Below, in pieces: positions 23,476 through 29,716 of a DNA stretch of 29,937 nt (position 1 is its first letter; every line of letters begins with the position of its first letter). The translations under genes and the position numbers were made by a program. The DNA is from a virus. Under the pieces are notes generated by a model. The model was not told the DNA's origin. It saw only the letters and a program-made list of their open reading frames with translations, and did no database searches. The DNA lies in the IMG/VR virus record IMGVR_UViG_3300021962_000446, positions 1 to 29,937 of that record. One strand, given 5' to 3'.

Positions 23476-24023
23476 ACACCAAAAACTGGCCGATCGTCAA
23501 GGTGACGTTGCCGGCAGACTTGAAAGGCGTGAAACCTGGCGAGGTGCCTGCACATCTGTTGCGCGACATTCAACCTGAAGGCAAACTTCATTGGCGCGCG
23601 GCAGACGCATATCATGCGATGCGCGACAAAGCATTCGCCGACGGAATCAAACCATTCAAACCAACCTCGGCAGGTGACACCTACCGATCACTCGCAATGC
23701 AAACCACGGTGTTCCTACAGCGATACCAGAAGCAGCCGATCGCTGGTGCTTCGACACGCACATGGGAAGGCGTGAAATGGTACAAGAAGTCGCCGACATT
23801 GGCTTCGCTCGCCGCACCTGGTACCTCGATGCACAATCTCGGCATCGCCGTTGACATCTGGTCAGCGAGCGGGCCACGCTTCGAATGGATGCTCGCCAAC
23901 GCACTTGACTTCGGTTTCTCATGGGAAGTCGTACCCGAAGAACCATGGCATCTTCGCTACACCGCAGGCGACAACGTGCCACCAGCCGTCCAAGCATGGC
24001 TAGACCGCAAGAAGGCAGTGTGA
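23472..24023 (+). CDS. Endolysin, M15 family peptidase
   Basis: This is a zinc peptidase acting on peptidoglycan stem peptides. The M15/VanY signature SMHNLGIAVDI gives zinc ligands H121 and D128; EEPWHLRY gives catalytic E157 and third ligand H160. R72 in TYRS is the usual substrate-side Arg. There is no separate wall-binding domain and no signal peptide, so release through a holin is expected. The 183-residue length is normal for a single-domain enzyme. It overlaps the holin-like gene by four bases. Whether it is a D,D-carboxypeptidase or an L-Ala-D-Glu type endopeptidase is not decided by sequence. Confidence 0.9.
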   Translation: MNTKNWPIVKVTLPADLKGVKPGEVPAHLLRDIQPEGKLHWRAADAYHAMRDKAFADGIKPFKPTSAGDTYRSLAMQTTVFLQRYQKQPIAGASTRTWEGVKWYKKSPTLASLAAPGTSMHNLGIAVDIWSASGPRFEWMLANALDFGFSWEVVPEEPWHLRYTAGDNVPPAVQAWLDRKKAV

Positions 24024-24024
24024 C

Positions 24025-24282
24025 ATGGATGCCGGACTTGCCACAGTTCTCGCCGCAGCAGTAGCAACCTTCGGTGCGATCATCATCGCCATTATGCAAC
24101 TCAAAGGATTTCGTGAAGAAAACCGTGCCGACCACGCAGTCGTTCAAAAACGGCTAGACACAGTCATAGACATGGTCGCCAAACAAGGCGCAAAACTAAC
24201 CAGTCACCTCGACTGGCATCTATCCAAGGAGCCGAGCAAAGACCAGAAGGTCAAGCAGGTTGCGACACGCAAGAACAAGTGA
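24025..24282 (+). CDS. Single-pass membrane protein with coiled coil
   Basis: The 85-residue protein has one N-terminal membrane segment (about 4-26, LATVLAAAVATFGAIIIAIMQL) and a charged helical cytoplasmic or periplasmic part (RLDTVIDMVAKQGAKLTSHLD), ending Lys-rich. The form resembles small phage membrane proteins of lysis cassettes such as XhlA-type haemolysins. It starts one base after the endolysin stop. A holin partner or regulator is possible. Confidence 0.66.
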   Translation: MDAGLATVLAAAVATFGAIIIAIMQLKGFREENRADHAVVQKRLDTVIDMVAKQGAKLTSHLDWHLSKEPSKDQKVKQVATRKNK

Positions 24283-24542
24283 CCGCAGTACTCGTCATCT
24301 GGCATGATGCGCACAGCGGATCAGAATCATGGGTGAGCATAAAAGATCTCGACTCCGAACCGGCAGTCGTCCACACGGTCGGCTTCCTGCTCGCCACGAG
24401 CGATGGCGGCAAACCTGATCACGTCACCATCTACCAGTCACGCAACGAAGACAACATTGACCATGTTCTGCACATACCCGTCAAGATGGTTGTCAGCGTC
24501 AAAGTGTTGATGGATTTGGAAATTAATTCTCAAGACCGCTAA
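24279..24542 (+). CDS. Hypothetical protein in the lysis region
   Basis: The 87-residue protein starts at GTG 24279 (GTGA overlap). It has alternating strands, WHDAHSGSESWVSIKDLDSE and AVVHTVGFLLATSDGGKPDH then VTIYQSRN. Small proteins with this pattern (a WHDAH start, VxTVGxLL, then HVxIxQS) occur in many environmental phages with no known function. No membrane segment. It is followed by the structured leader of the transglycosylase gene. Confidence 0.65.
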   Translation: MTAVLVIWHDAHSGSESWVSIKDLDSEPAVVHTVGFLLATSDGGKPDHVTIYQSRNEDNIDHVLHIPVKMVVSVKVLMDLEINSQDR

Positions 24543-24667
24543 AACTAGCGAAAATCGAAGCCCATCGGCTAAGGTTGGTGGGTGCGCTCCCCACTAGGGT
24601 TGATGTAGCACCGCATCAAGTCACCTCCTTCTTGATGCGTCATTCCTGCACTTACGAAAGGACCACG
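24543..24667 (+). promoter_or_regulatory. Structured RNA leader with anti-SD loop and competing hairpins
   Basis: The 125-base gap holds several strong elements. GTGGG/CCCAC (24578-24582 and 24590-24594) forms a first hairpin. CGCATCAAG (24612-24620) and CTTGATGCG (24631-24639) form a perfect 9-bp stem with loop TCACCTCCTT (24621-24630). That loop equals the 3'-end anti-Shine-Dalgarno stretch of 16S rRNA. The middle strand CATCAA (24614-24619) can instead pair with TTGATG at 24600-24605. The ribosome site AAAGGA near 24657-24662 can pair with TCCTT in the loop. This layout suggests a translational switch for the secreted transglycosylase. No U-run terminator follows. Confidence 0.6.
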
Positions 24668-25240
24668 ATGCGCATACTCACTGCAATCCTGGCAACACTC
24701 ACCAGCCTCACCATCAGCCTCGGCATAGCACAGGCAGCGTCCGCACCAAACCGTCCCAGCGTCGCTATAAACGCATTACAGCCACTCTGGGAACCAGCTA
24801 GCACCGACAGGCTCGACCCGATCCAGCCGATCAGATTCCGTCACGGAGACGTGTCCTGGCTACCGTCACTCGCCAAGCAGGCAGGCTGGCCCGACCACGC
24901 GATACCGCAACTGACCGAACTGGTGCTACGCGAATCAGGTGGATGTCCGAACAGACGTGGCGGAGACATGATTGATAAAAACTGCAACATCAGAGGTGTG
25001 TCCGAATGGAATCATCGTTCCGACACAGGCTTGTTGCAGATCAACGGCGTCAACTATGACCCATCAAGAAACAAGTGGGCTGCGATCTGTCGAGAGATGA
25101 ACATCTGCACACAAGACCCGTTACTCGATCCGCTAACCAATTTGAAAGCTGGGCTGGTGCTGTACCGGATCTCAGGCTTCGAGCCGTGGAATCCTTGTAA
25201 TTGGCGGGTTTGCAAAGCATCCACCACATCCATGCCGTAA
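24668..25240 (+). CDS. Secreted lytic transglycosylase / lysozyme-like enzyme
   Basis: From ATG 24668 the protein is 190 residues with a signal peptide (1-23, MRILTAILATLTSLTISLGI then AQA); an ORF start at 24575 would run through the leader. The catalytic domain has LVLRESGG with probable catalytic E89, TGLLQING at 120-127, and NLKAGLVLYRISGFEPWNPCNW near 158-179, the general plan of SLT-type transglycosylases. Six Cys residues (93, 106, 141, 147, 177, 182) suggest disulfides after export. It probably cleaves the glycan strands of peptidoglycan and complements the M15 peptidase. AAAGGA six bases upstream supports the start. An export signal on a phage muralytic enzyme means it could act without a holin. 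Confidence 0.8.
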   Translation: MRILTAILATLTSLTISLGIAQAASAPNRPSVAINALQPLWEPASTDRLDPIQPIRFRHGDVSWLPSLAKQAGWPDHAIPQLTELVLRESGGCPNRRGGDMIDKNCNIRGVSEWNHRSDTGLLQINGVNYDPSRNKWAAICREMNICTQDPLLDPLTNLKAGLVLYRISGFEPWNPCNWRVCKASTTSMP

Positions 25241-25245
25241 TGTCC

Positions 25246-25251
25246 TATAAC
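25246..25251 (+). promoter_or_regulatory. Possible -10 element
   Basis: TATAAC lies in the gap between the transglycosylase and the next operon, 34 bases before ATG 25286, which has an AAGGAGG ribosome site. It is a plausible start point for the right-hand gene block, but no convincing -35 is present. Confidence 0.35.
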
Positions 25252-25285
25252 TGATACAGGCGAGTTACTAAACCAAGGAGGAAAA

Positions 25286-25468
25286 ATGAAACCGCAAGAG
25301 AAAATCATGTTCACATTGGCGTTTGTAATCATGGGATGGGTGATGTTGTTGTTCATGCCAAGGTTGCCGCAAGAAAGTCCGGCGAACGGCGTAGAGATAT
25401 TCATCTACGCGATCGTCAACTTCTATGCGATGTTCCATGTTCGTCGTTGGATTAAAGAAATCAAATAA
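25286..25468 (+). CDS. Small two-helix membrane protein
   Basis: The 60-residue protein has a strong AAGGAGG site before ATG 25286. Residues 8-26 (MFTLAFVIMGWVMLLFMPR) and 37-53 (EIFIYAIVNFYAMFHV) are membrane segments; the end is basic (RRWIKEIK). Its stop overlaps the WhiB-like gene ATG by one base (TAATG), so the two are co-translated. Function unknown; a membrane partner for the regulator or a superinfection protein are guesses. Confidence 0.7.
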   Translation: MKPQEKIMFTLAFVIMGWVMLLFMPRLPQESPANGVEIFIYAIVNFYAMFHVRRWIKEIK

Positions 25469-25842
25469 TGACCGAATACGGAATTGTCGATGTCTGGTCG
25501 GAGTCAAAAAACATATTCGAATTGCTCCGACCAGAATGGCAACAATACGCAACATGTCGAGGCGAAGGTACCGACATCTTCTTCCACGAGAGATATCTTC
25601 ATGCGATCCGTGAAGCTAAGAAACTTTGCGAAATCTGCGTGGTGCGCCAAAGTTGTCTAGACTTTGCTATCAAGAACGATTGTGTCGGCGTGTGGGGCGG
25701 ATTGACAACAGTCGAGCGACGCAACGAGATACGACGACGAAGGAGAGCAGGTACTCATGTCAAATCCTCAGCGAAGAAAAGGTACGCGCGCCGAATTGCA
25801 GGTGGCGAAGTTCTTTCAAGATCACGGCCATCCAAGAGCTGA
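25468..25842 (+). CDS. whiB: WhiB-like transcriptional regulator
   Basis: The 124-residue protein has the four Cys iron-sulfur cluster set of WhiB proteins: C30 (ATCRGEGTDIFF), C54 and C57 (LCEIC) and C63 (SCLDFA). GVWGG and the following LT (residues 74-80) form the WhiB turn that contacts the sigma factor, and a basic tail (RRRRRAG onwards) can contact DNA. WhiB-like proteins are found in actinobacteria and their phages. By family it would alter host promoter use or block a host WhiB, as known for phage TM4 WhiBTM4. The last 28 residues overlap the next gene in another frame. Confidence 0.93.
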   Translation: MTEYGIVDVWSESKNIFELLRPEWQQYATCRGEGTDIFFHERYLHAIREAKKLCEICVVRQSCLDFAIKNDCVGVWGGLTTVERRNEIRRRRRAGTHVKSSAKKRYARRIAGGEVLSRSRPSKS

Positions 25843-26119
25843 ACGGTCACGGTCAGGCTGGTCGGATGACCGCGGCGACATAGACGGCGTCGAGGATCTG
25901 ACGGTAGAGGTCAAAGACCAACGGCGACACGACATCGGTTGCTGGTTGAAAGAATTAGAAATCGAGCAAAAGAACCGTGGCACCAATCACGGTGTTTGCG
26001 CAGTAAAGAAACTCGGTGCGGTCGAAGTGGACTCATGGTATGCGATCATGACAATGACCGAGTTTCTTAAACTTTGGAACGCTTACAAAAATATCCCGGA
26101 TAGTCCCGCATCCGCGTAG
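25757..26119 (+). CDS. Resolvase-like PD-(D/E)XK nuclease
   Basis: The 120-residue protein begins KGTRAELQVAKFFQDHGH, with E13, followed by RGDIDGVEDLTVEVKDQRR, giving D41/D43 and the E51-x-K53 pair. This is the core of small PD-(D/E)XK nucleases such as Hjc-like Holliday junction resolvases. It probably cuts branched DNA before packaging or during recombination. The ATG at 25757 lies inside the WhiB-like gene, 86 bases before its stop, with AGGAGAGCAGG upstream. The neighbouring exonuclease supports a DNA-processing role. Confidence 0.78.
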   Translation: MSNPQRRKGTRAELQVAKFFQDHGHPRAERSRSGWSDDRGDIDGVEDLTVEVKDQRRHDIGCWLKELEIEQKNRGTNHGVCAVKKLGAVEVDSWYAIMTMTEFLKLWNAYKNIPDSPASA

Positions 26120-26129
26120 ACCGATCCGC

Positions 26130-26135
26130 TATAGT
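26130..26135 (+). promoter_or_regulatory. Possible -10 element before the exonuclease gene
   Basis: TATAGT is located in the 57-base gap before ATG 26177, about 40 bases upstream. The -35 region is not convincing. The ATG has AAGGAG near 26165. The immediate leader GGAGCCTGCAC-ATG is almost repeated before the gene at 29337, with one extra base. Confidence 0.35.
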
Positions 26136-26176
26136 CGATGATGACATAGATTCCCAAGAAAACAAGGAGCCTGCAC

Positions 26177-27226
26177 ATGCTTGAAGAAACACGACAAGAA
26201 GCACCGAAAGATCGGTGGGGTCGATACCTCGTCACAACACCTGACGGCAAACAACGCGGATACACCCGTGTCACCACCATTGCGAAAGCACCAGATGACG
26301 AAGCCGCACTCAAATCGTGGGCGAACCGAATGGTCATCACAGGACTCATCCAACGCTCCGATCTACTTGCGCAAGCATCCACGAAACTTGACGACAAGAA
26401 CGCGCTAAACAAAATCGCCGAAGAAGCAATTACCGCAGGTGGCGGATCAGCCCGCGCCAATCTTGGCACAGCACTTCACTCACTGACCGAACAAATTGAT
26501 CTCGGCAAGAAACCAGCAATCCTGCCAGGCTTACAAGCCGACCTTGACGCCTATGTTGCGACTTTGCAAAAGTACGGTGTTCACATCATGCCGAACTACA
26601 TCGAGTCGGTCGTGATCAACGATGACATGGAGTATGCCGGCACGTTGGATCGCATCGTGGAAGTCGATGGCCGAATGTACATCGCCGACTTAAAAACCGG
26701 CACTGATCTTGCCTACTCGTGGCGGGCAATCGCAATCCAGTTGGCTGCCTACGCCGACGCTCAACACATTTACAACTACAAAACCGCTGAACGCACCAGC
26801 CTGCCAATGATTGAAAAAGACCGAGCAATCGTCTTCCATCTACCAGCAGGCGAAGCACGATGCGAACTGTATTGGGTTGATCTTGAAGCAGGTCGGGAAG
26901 GATTGAAACTTGCGCTCGATGTCCGCGCGTGGCGCAAACGCAACGACCTAGAACAACGATTCGAAGAAGCCAAAATCATCAAACTAGAACCGAGCCTTGA
27001 CAAACGCCGCGACTGGATGACGGCACGAATCAAACATCTACCAGAAAAAGCACAAAACTTGTTGCGGTCGTTGTGGCCTGTTGACGTGCCGAAACTCGGC
27101 GAAGCCGACAACGAACAAATAGACCTATTGATCCGCATCGTCGCTATGCTCGAAGCCGAAAACGATGTGCAGTTCTTTGAGACCGATCCAGCGTTGAAAC
27201 TGACACGCAAGAAGGCAAAGAAATGA
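26177..27226 (+). CDS. Cas4/RecB-like PD-(D/E)XK exonuclease
   Basis: The 349-residue protein shows the RecB-type nuclease order: H101 in LGTALHSLTEQ, D158 in YAGTLDRI, D171 and K173 in IADLKTG, and Q188 with the following Tyr in IQLAAYA. The N-terminal 50 residues (GYTRVTTIAKAPDDEAALKSW) resemble the opening of phage exonucleases of this group. No Cys cluster is visible, so it is not a full Cas4. It probably degrades DNA ends for recombination or host DNA recycling. It overlaps the next gene by four bases. The C-terminal 120 residues are helical and of unknown role. Confidence 0.85.
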   Translation: MLEETRQEAPKDRWGRYLVTTPDGKQRGYTRVTTIAKAPDDEAALKSWANRMVITGLIQRSDLLAQASTKLDDKNALNKIAEEAITAGGGSARANLGTALHSLTEQIDLGKKPAILPGLQADLDAYVATLQKYGVHIMPNYIESVVINDDMEYAGTLDRIVEVDGRMYIADLKTGTDLAYSWRAIAIQLAAYADAQHIYNYKTAERTSLPMIEKDRAIVFHLPAGEARCELYWVDLEAGREGLKLALDVRAWRKRNDLEQRFEEAKIIKLEPSLDKRRDWMTARIKHLPEKAQNLLRSLWPVDVPKLGEADNEQIDLLIRIVAMLEAENDVQFFETDPALKLTRKKAKK

Positions 27227-27669
27227 CCGACACATTTGAAGGCCGAACATACGACACAGGCGTAGACCGAACCTGTGTTCTGCAACTCCAATCAGACTTT
27301 GATTCGCTTCGTCCGCATCAGCGAGCAATGCTGAAAAAGATTGCGACCGAATGCAACGAATACGGTCATTCGATCTCACTAGATCAACTTAAATCGCATC
27401 GCAGATACCAGATAGGACGAGGTCTAGTTGACCTCATCATGTCCGATAACTGCGACGAACTCCTGATCACGAGTCTCTGCCACTCGATTCAGGGTGTGTT
27501 ATTTAAAACGGCAGGCGGTGCCGTAGGGCATCTCGATGCGGCGTGTGCGGAACAGTTCGCTGTTCTGTGTCGCGCTATTCGTTGGGATGAACAAGACATC
27601 GTATGGAACACATCAACGGACTCCTTCGGATTCCCAAGCAAAGAAAAAGAGGTAAGCAATGTCAGATGA
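27223..27669 (+). CDS. Hypothetical protein between exonuclease and SSB-like genes
   Basis: The 148-residue protein starts by ATGA overlap with the exonuclease. It is mainly helical, with LRPHQRAMLKKIATECNEYG and QIGRGLVDLIMSDNCDELLI, and ends in charged sequence. Five Cys residues are scattered without a metal-binding pattern. No family recognised. Tight coupling to the exonuclease and SSB-like genes suggests a role in DNA processing. Confidence 0.7.
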   Translation: MTDTFEGRTYDTGVDRTCVLQLQSDFDSLRPHQRAMLKKIATECNEYGHSISLDQLKSHRRYQIGRGLVDLIMSDNCDELLITSLCHSIQGVLFKTAGGAVGHLDAACAEQFAVLCRAIRWDEQDIVWNTSTDSFGFPSKEKEVSNVR

Positions 27670-28057
27670 ACAAGATCTCCTAGCAGGAGGCGGACCCAAA
27701 CTGCCAAGTTTGAAGTTCGAGAAAATTGGCGACACCCATTCGGGCATCGTCACAGACGTCAAGAAATTGGAAGACCGTGATCCGGCAGGTGTCGCAAAGA
27801 CATGGCCGAACGGCGACCCACGTTTCGTGTACGTCATCACACTCAAAACAGAAAAAGAAGGCGACGCAAACATCTGGGCGCGTGGTGCGATGATCACCGC
27901 GATCCGAGAAGCAGCGAAGCAGGCATCAGTCACAGAGTTGACCGGCAACAAACTTGCCGTTCGATACTCGGCAGATGGAGACAAGAAGCCAGGGTTCAAC
28001 GCACCGAAGCTGTTCGCAGCCAAGGTAGAAAAGGTTGCAACCGACGACCGTTGGTAG
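27659..28057 (+). CDS. Single-stranded DNA-binding-like protein
   Basis: The 132-residue protein has an OB-fold pattern of alternating strands, LKFEKIGDTHSGIVTDVKKL, PRFVYVITLKTEKEG and ANIWARGAMITAIREAAKQA, ending with KLFAAKVEKVATDDRW. Small basic or acidic proteins of this kind next to exonuclease genes often bind single-stranded DNA. The acidic C-terminal tail of bacterial SSB is absent. It starts inside the preceding gene (11-base overlap) and is followed by a hairpin leader. Assignment is moderate. Confidence 0.55.
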   Translation: MSDEQDLLAGGGPKLPSLKFEKIGDTHSGIVTDVKKLEDRDPAGVAKTWPNGDPRFVYVITLKTEKEGDANIWARGAMITAIREAAKQASVTELTGNKLAVRYSADGDKKPGFNAPKLFAAKVEKVATDDRW

Positions 28058-28067
28058 GTCCGTAAGC

Positions 28068-28116
28068 AGGGTTCGACCCTACTTTGCATCACTCCCTTGA
28101 TACGAAGTAGGGTCGT
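28068..28116 (+). promoter_or_regulatory. Competing hairpins after the SSB-like gene
   Basis: CGACCCTACTT (28074-28084) and AAGTAGGGTCG (28105-28115) form a perfect 11-bp stem with a 20-base loop, followed by TTCCTCT. The segment ACCCT (28076-28080) can instead pair with AGGGT at 28068-28072 around a TCG loop. The two structures exclude each other, as in an attenuator. The following gene at 28140 has a GGAGG site. A weak terminator is the simpler explanation. Confidence 0.6.
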
Positions 28117-28139
28117 TCCTCTAACCAATGGAGGTCGGA

Positions 28140-28271
28140 ATGACTAAGAAAGACATACAAGACGCAATCGCGTTCCTTGAAAGACAATTTGTCGGTGTTG
28201 GAGATCAAGACCGACTATTCAATGTGATAGCAGCACTCAAAGAAGAACTAGCAAGGAGAAACAAAAGATGA
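28140..28271 (+). CDS. Small charged protein
   Basis: A 43-residue ORF has GGAGGT just upstream of ATG 28140 and an ATGA overlap with the next gene. The product is MTKKDIQDAIAFLERQF at the start, a helical middle (DRLFNVIAALKEELARR) and a basic end. Its good ribosome site and coupling make it likely real despite its size. It looks like one short helical hairpin. Function unknown. Confidence 0.68.
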   Translation: MTKKDIQDAIAFLERQFVGVGDQDRLFNVIAALKEELARRNKR

Positions 28272-28492
28272 CCGCAGATACATTCGCAATGAGTCAAGAG
28301 ATAATCGAGTTGCAAACCCGTGTCGCAGAACTATCAGTCGCGCTCGAGCGTGTGACTGAACAGCGTGACAACGCCGTCGATGCGGCCGAATCACTACATC
28401 AAGAACTTGAGGCGTGTCGTGACCGAATCAAATCACTCGGCGGACAACTAGACCGACTCCGCGTCCACATCCAACAAGGCATCGAACTGTGA
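28268..28492 (+). CDS. Small coiled-coil protein
   Basis: The 74-residue protein is almost entirely heptad coiled coil from residue 10 on (EIIELQTRVAELSVALERV through LRVHIQQGIEL). AAGGAG is present upstream of ATG 28268. It probably forms a dimer. No DNA-binding or enzyme motif is seen. It overlaps the next gene by GTGA. Confidence 0.68.
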   Translation: MTADTFAMSQEIIELQTRVAELSVALERVTEQRDNAVDAAESLHQELEACRDRIKSLGGQLDRLRVHIQQGIEL

Positions 28493-28677
28493 TCACGATC
28501 GGCCTCGACACATACATTGTCTGCCAACTGTGTGACGGTGAAGTCCGACTCGACACACGCCGCATCACAGGATGCCTCTGTGACCCAGATGCACCAACCT
28601 GGGTCGGCATAGAACCCAACGGACGGCTACTCGCATTCAGCCAATCCAAATACGAAATCTGCAAGGAGACACAATGA
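28489..28677 (+). CDS. Small Cys-rich protein, possible zinc finger
   Basis: The 62-residue protein starts at GTG 28489. CQLC at residues 12-15 and CLC near 29-31 could bind one zinc ion, like a small zinc ribbon. The rest contains WVGIEPNGRLLAFSQSKYEI. It is coupled to both neighbours by four-base overlaps. Function unknown; nucleic-acid binding is possible. Confidence 0.65.
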   Translation: MITIGLDTYIVCQLCDGEVRLDTRRITGCLCDPDAPTWVGIEPNGRLLAFSQSKYEICKETQ

Positions 28678-28991
28678 AAACTGAATCAGTCGGAGCAGAC
28701 ATCCTGCTCGAAGCACACCAGTTGGTGACAGGACCACGGAACAACGACTACGGCAACGTCGTAGACGACTACAGCAAAGTCATCCACATATTTGAAGGCT
28801 TAACCGGCATCAAACTCAGCCTCGCTGACGCACTCCTGTTCATGGTGTCGGTCAAGATGGCAAGACTCCGCACCAACCTTGACAAGAATCGTTTGCATCA
28901 CGACTCGCTCGCTGACGCACTCGGATACCTCGGCCTACTCAACCAGGCTTACAACGACCTACCGTTCCCGCGCACAGTGGCGGAACGATAA
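28674..28991 (+). CDS. DUF6378-like phage protein
   Basis: The 105-residue protein has EAHQLVTGPRNNDYGNVVDDY at 14-34 and FMVSVKMARLRTNLDKNRLHHDSLADALGYLGLL towards the end. This TGxRxxxYG ... VKxARL ... HxDSLxDxxGYxxLL pattern is that of the phage DUF6378 family, which is all-helical and distantly like MazG-type nucleotide hydrolases. A nucleotide-pool role is possible but unproven. AGGAG is present upstream of the ATG. Confidence 0.72.
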   Translation: MKTESVGADILLEAHQLVTGPRNNDYGNVVDDYSKVIHIFEGLTGIKLSLADALLFMVSVKMARLRTNLDKNRLHHDSLADALGYLGLLNQAYNDLPFPRTVAER

Positions 28992-29080
28992 TGGAAGCCA
29001 GACTCTGCGCCTGCCTACCTGACCGCATCCTTCCACGCAAACCTGTGTGCGGAGAGAAACAGGAGGACGACGATGAATGA
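28991..29080 (+). CDS. Very small Cys-containing ORF
   Basis: A 29-residue ORF starts in TAATG overlap with the DUF6378-like gene and ends eight bases inside the next gene. Product: MEARLCACLPDRILPRKPVC and an acidic tail. Three Cys residues (6, 8, 20) could bind metal. It fills the gap between two coupled genes exactly, but it is short enough that chance cannot be excluded. Confidence 0.4.
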   Translation: MEARLCACLPDRILPRKPVCGEKQEDDDE

Positions 29081-29318
29081 GAGCGAAGACCCGATTGATG
29101 ACCGCATCAAATACTTCATCGAGTCACAGGTAGATGCCGACAATGTTTGCACCGCCTATGTGCTGGTCGCCACGATCCAGAACTATGTGACGACCGAACA
29201 AAAGTTTTTTACGATATGCCCGCCTGAGCAGGTCACATCTACTACTATCGGTCTTCTCGAATCAGCGGGAGCTGCCGAGAAACTTCGAATAGCAAGACAG
29301 TTACTCGAAGACGATTAG
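29073..29318 (+). CDS. Hypothetical small protein
   Basis: The 81-residue protein starts at ATG 29073 with AGGAGG upstream. It is acidic, with one possible strand (AYVLVATIQNYVTTEQKFFTI) and a C-terminal helix (AGAAEKLRIARQLLEDD). No family recognised. It is the seventh of a run of small genes whose start and stop signals are tightly coupled. Confidence 0.68.
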   Translation: MNESEDPIDDRIKYFIESQVDADNVCTAYVLVATIQNYVTTEQKFFTICPPEQVTSTTIGLLESAGAAEKLRIARQLLEDD

Positions 29319-29336
29319 GAAATAGGAGACCTGCAC

Positions 29337-29594
29337 ATGAACAAAAAAGAAAAAGAAGCATTTATCAAACTCACATCCGAGTTAGAAAAAGAACGGCAAT
29401 GCTGCGACCTGTTAGCCGACGCACTAATCCAAGGCGGAATGGATCGCACATTCGAAGCACTCACATTCCACGAACTACTGCGCAACGGCATCAAATACCC
29501 TCGTATCAGGCTTAGCCGACCACGACGCTCACCCAACCATCCCACCATCGGCTACAGCCACGACACGCCATTTGATCAAGATAAGGAGGAATAG
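29337..29594 (+). CDS. Hypothetical small protein
   Basis: The 85-residue protein has AGGAG before ATG 29337. The first half is a charged helix (KKEKEAFIKLTSELEKERQ) with CC at 22-23; the second half is basic and Pro-rich (RIRLSRPRRSPNHPTIGYS). The leader GGAGACCTGCAC-ATG nearly repeats that of the exonuclease gene at 26177. Function unknown. Confidence 0.66.
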   Translation: MNKKEKEAFIKLTSELEKERQCCDLLADALIQGGMDRTFEALTFHELLRNGIKYPRIRLSRPRRSPNHPTIGYSHDTPFDQDKEE

Positions 29595-29716
29595 GGCTAT
29601 AAAACGGCTAATTTACGCCATTTCAAAGAATTTTGCCAAATGACTTGCAATTGTCTGACAAACCCACTATATTGTCATACATAGGGAATAAGCCCTACAT
29701 AACAAGGAGGAAAGAA
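29595..29716 (+). promoter_or_regulatory. Promoter region with operator-like repeats
   Basis: This 122-base gap contains the best promoter in the window: TTGCAA (29645-29650), a 17-base spacer and TATATT (29668-29673). TGTC-T-GACA at 29652-29660 is a palindrome in the spacer. TAGGG (29682-29686) and CCCTA (29693-29697) form an inverted repeat downstream of the -10, where a repressor could bind. TAGGGCT at 29592-29598 also pairs with AGCCCTA at 29691-29697. AAGGAGG follows before ATG 29717. The gap is also AT-rich. Confidence 0.62.

Noticed and set aside
23656-24147. 163-codon minus strand ORF
   Set aside because: It is antisense to the endolysin catalytic core and has a Cys/Arg-rich product with no ribosome site.
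24543-24667. Structured gap considered as a tRNA or tmRNA
   Set aside because: No acceptor stem, T-loop or CCA end can be placed; the hairpins form the separate leader described.
28066-28084. GGGTTCGACCC resembling a tRNA T-arm
   Set aside because: The loop is only three bases when the stem is formed and no acceptor, D-arm or anticodon stem can be built around it; it is part of the hairpin pair.
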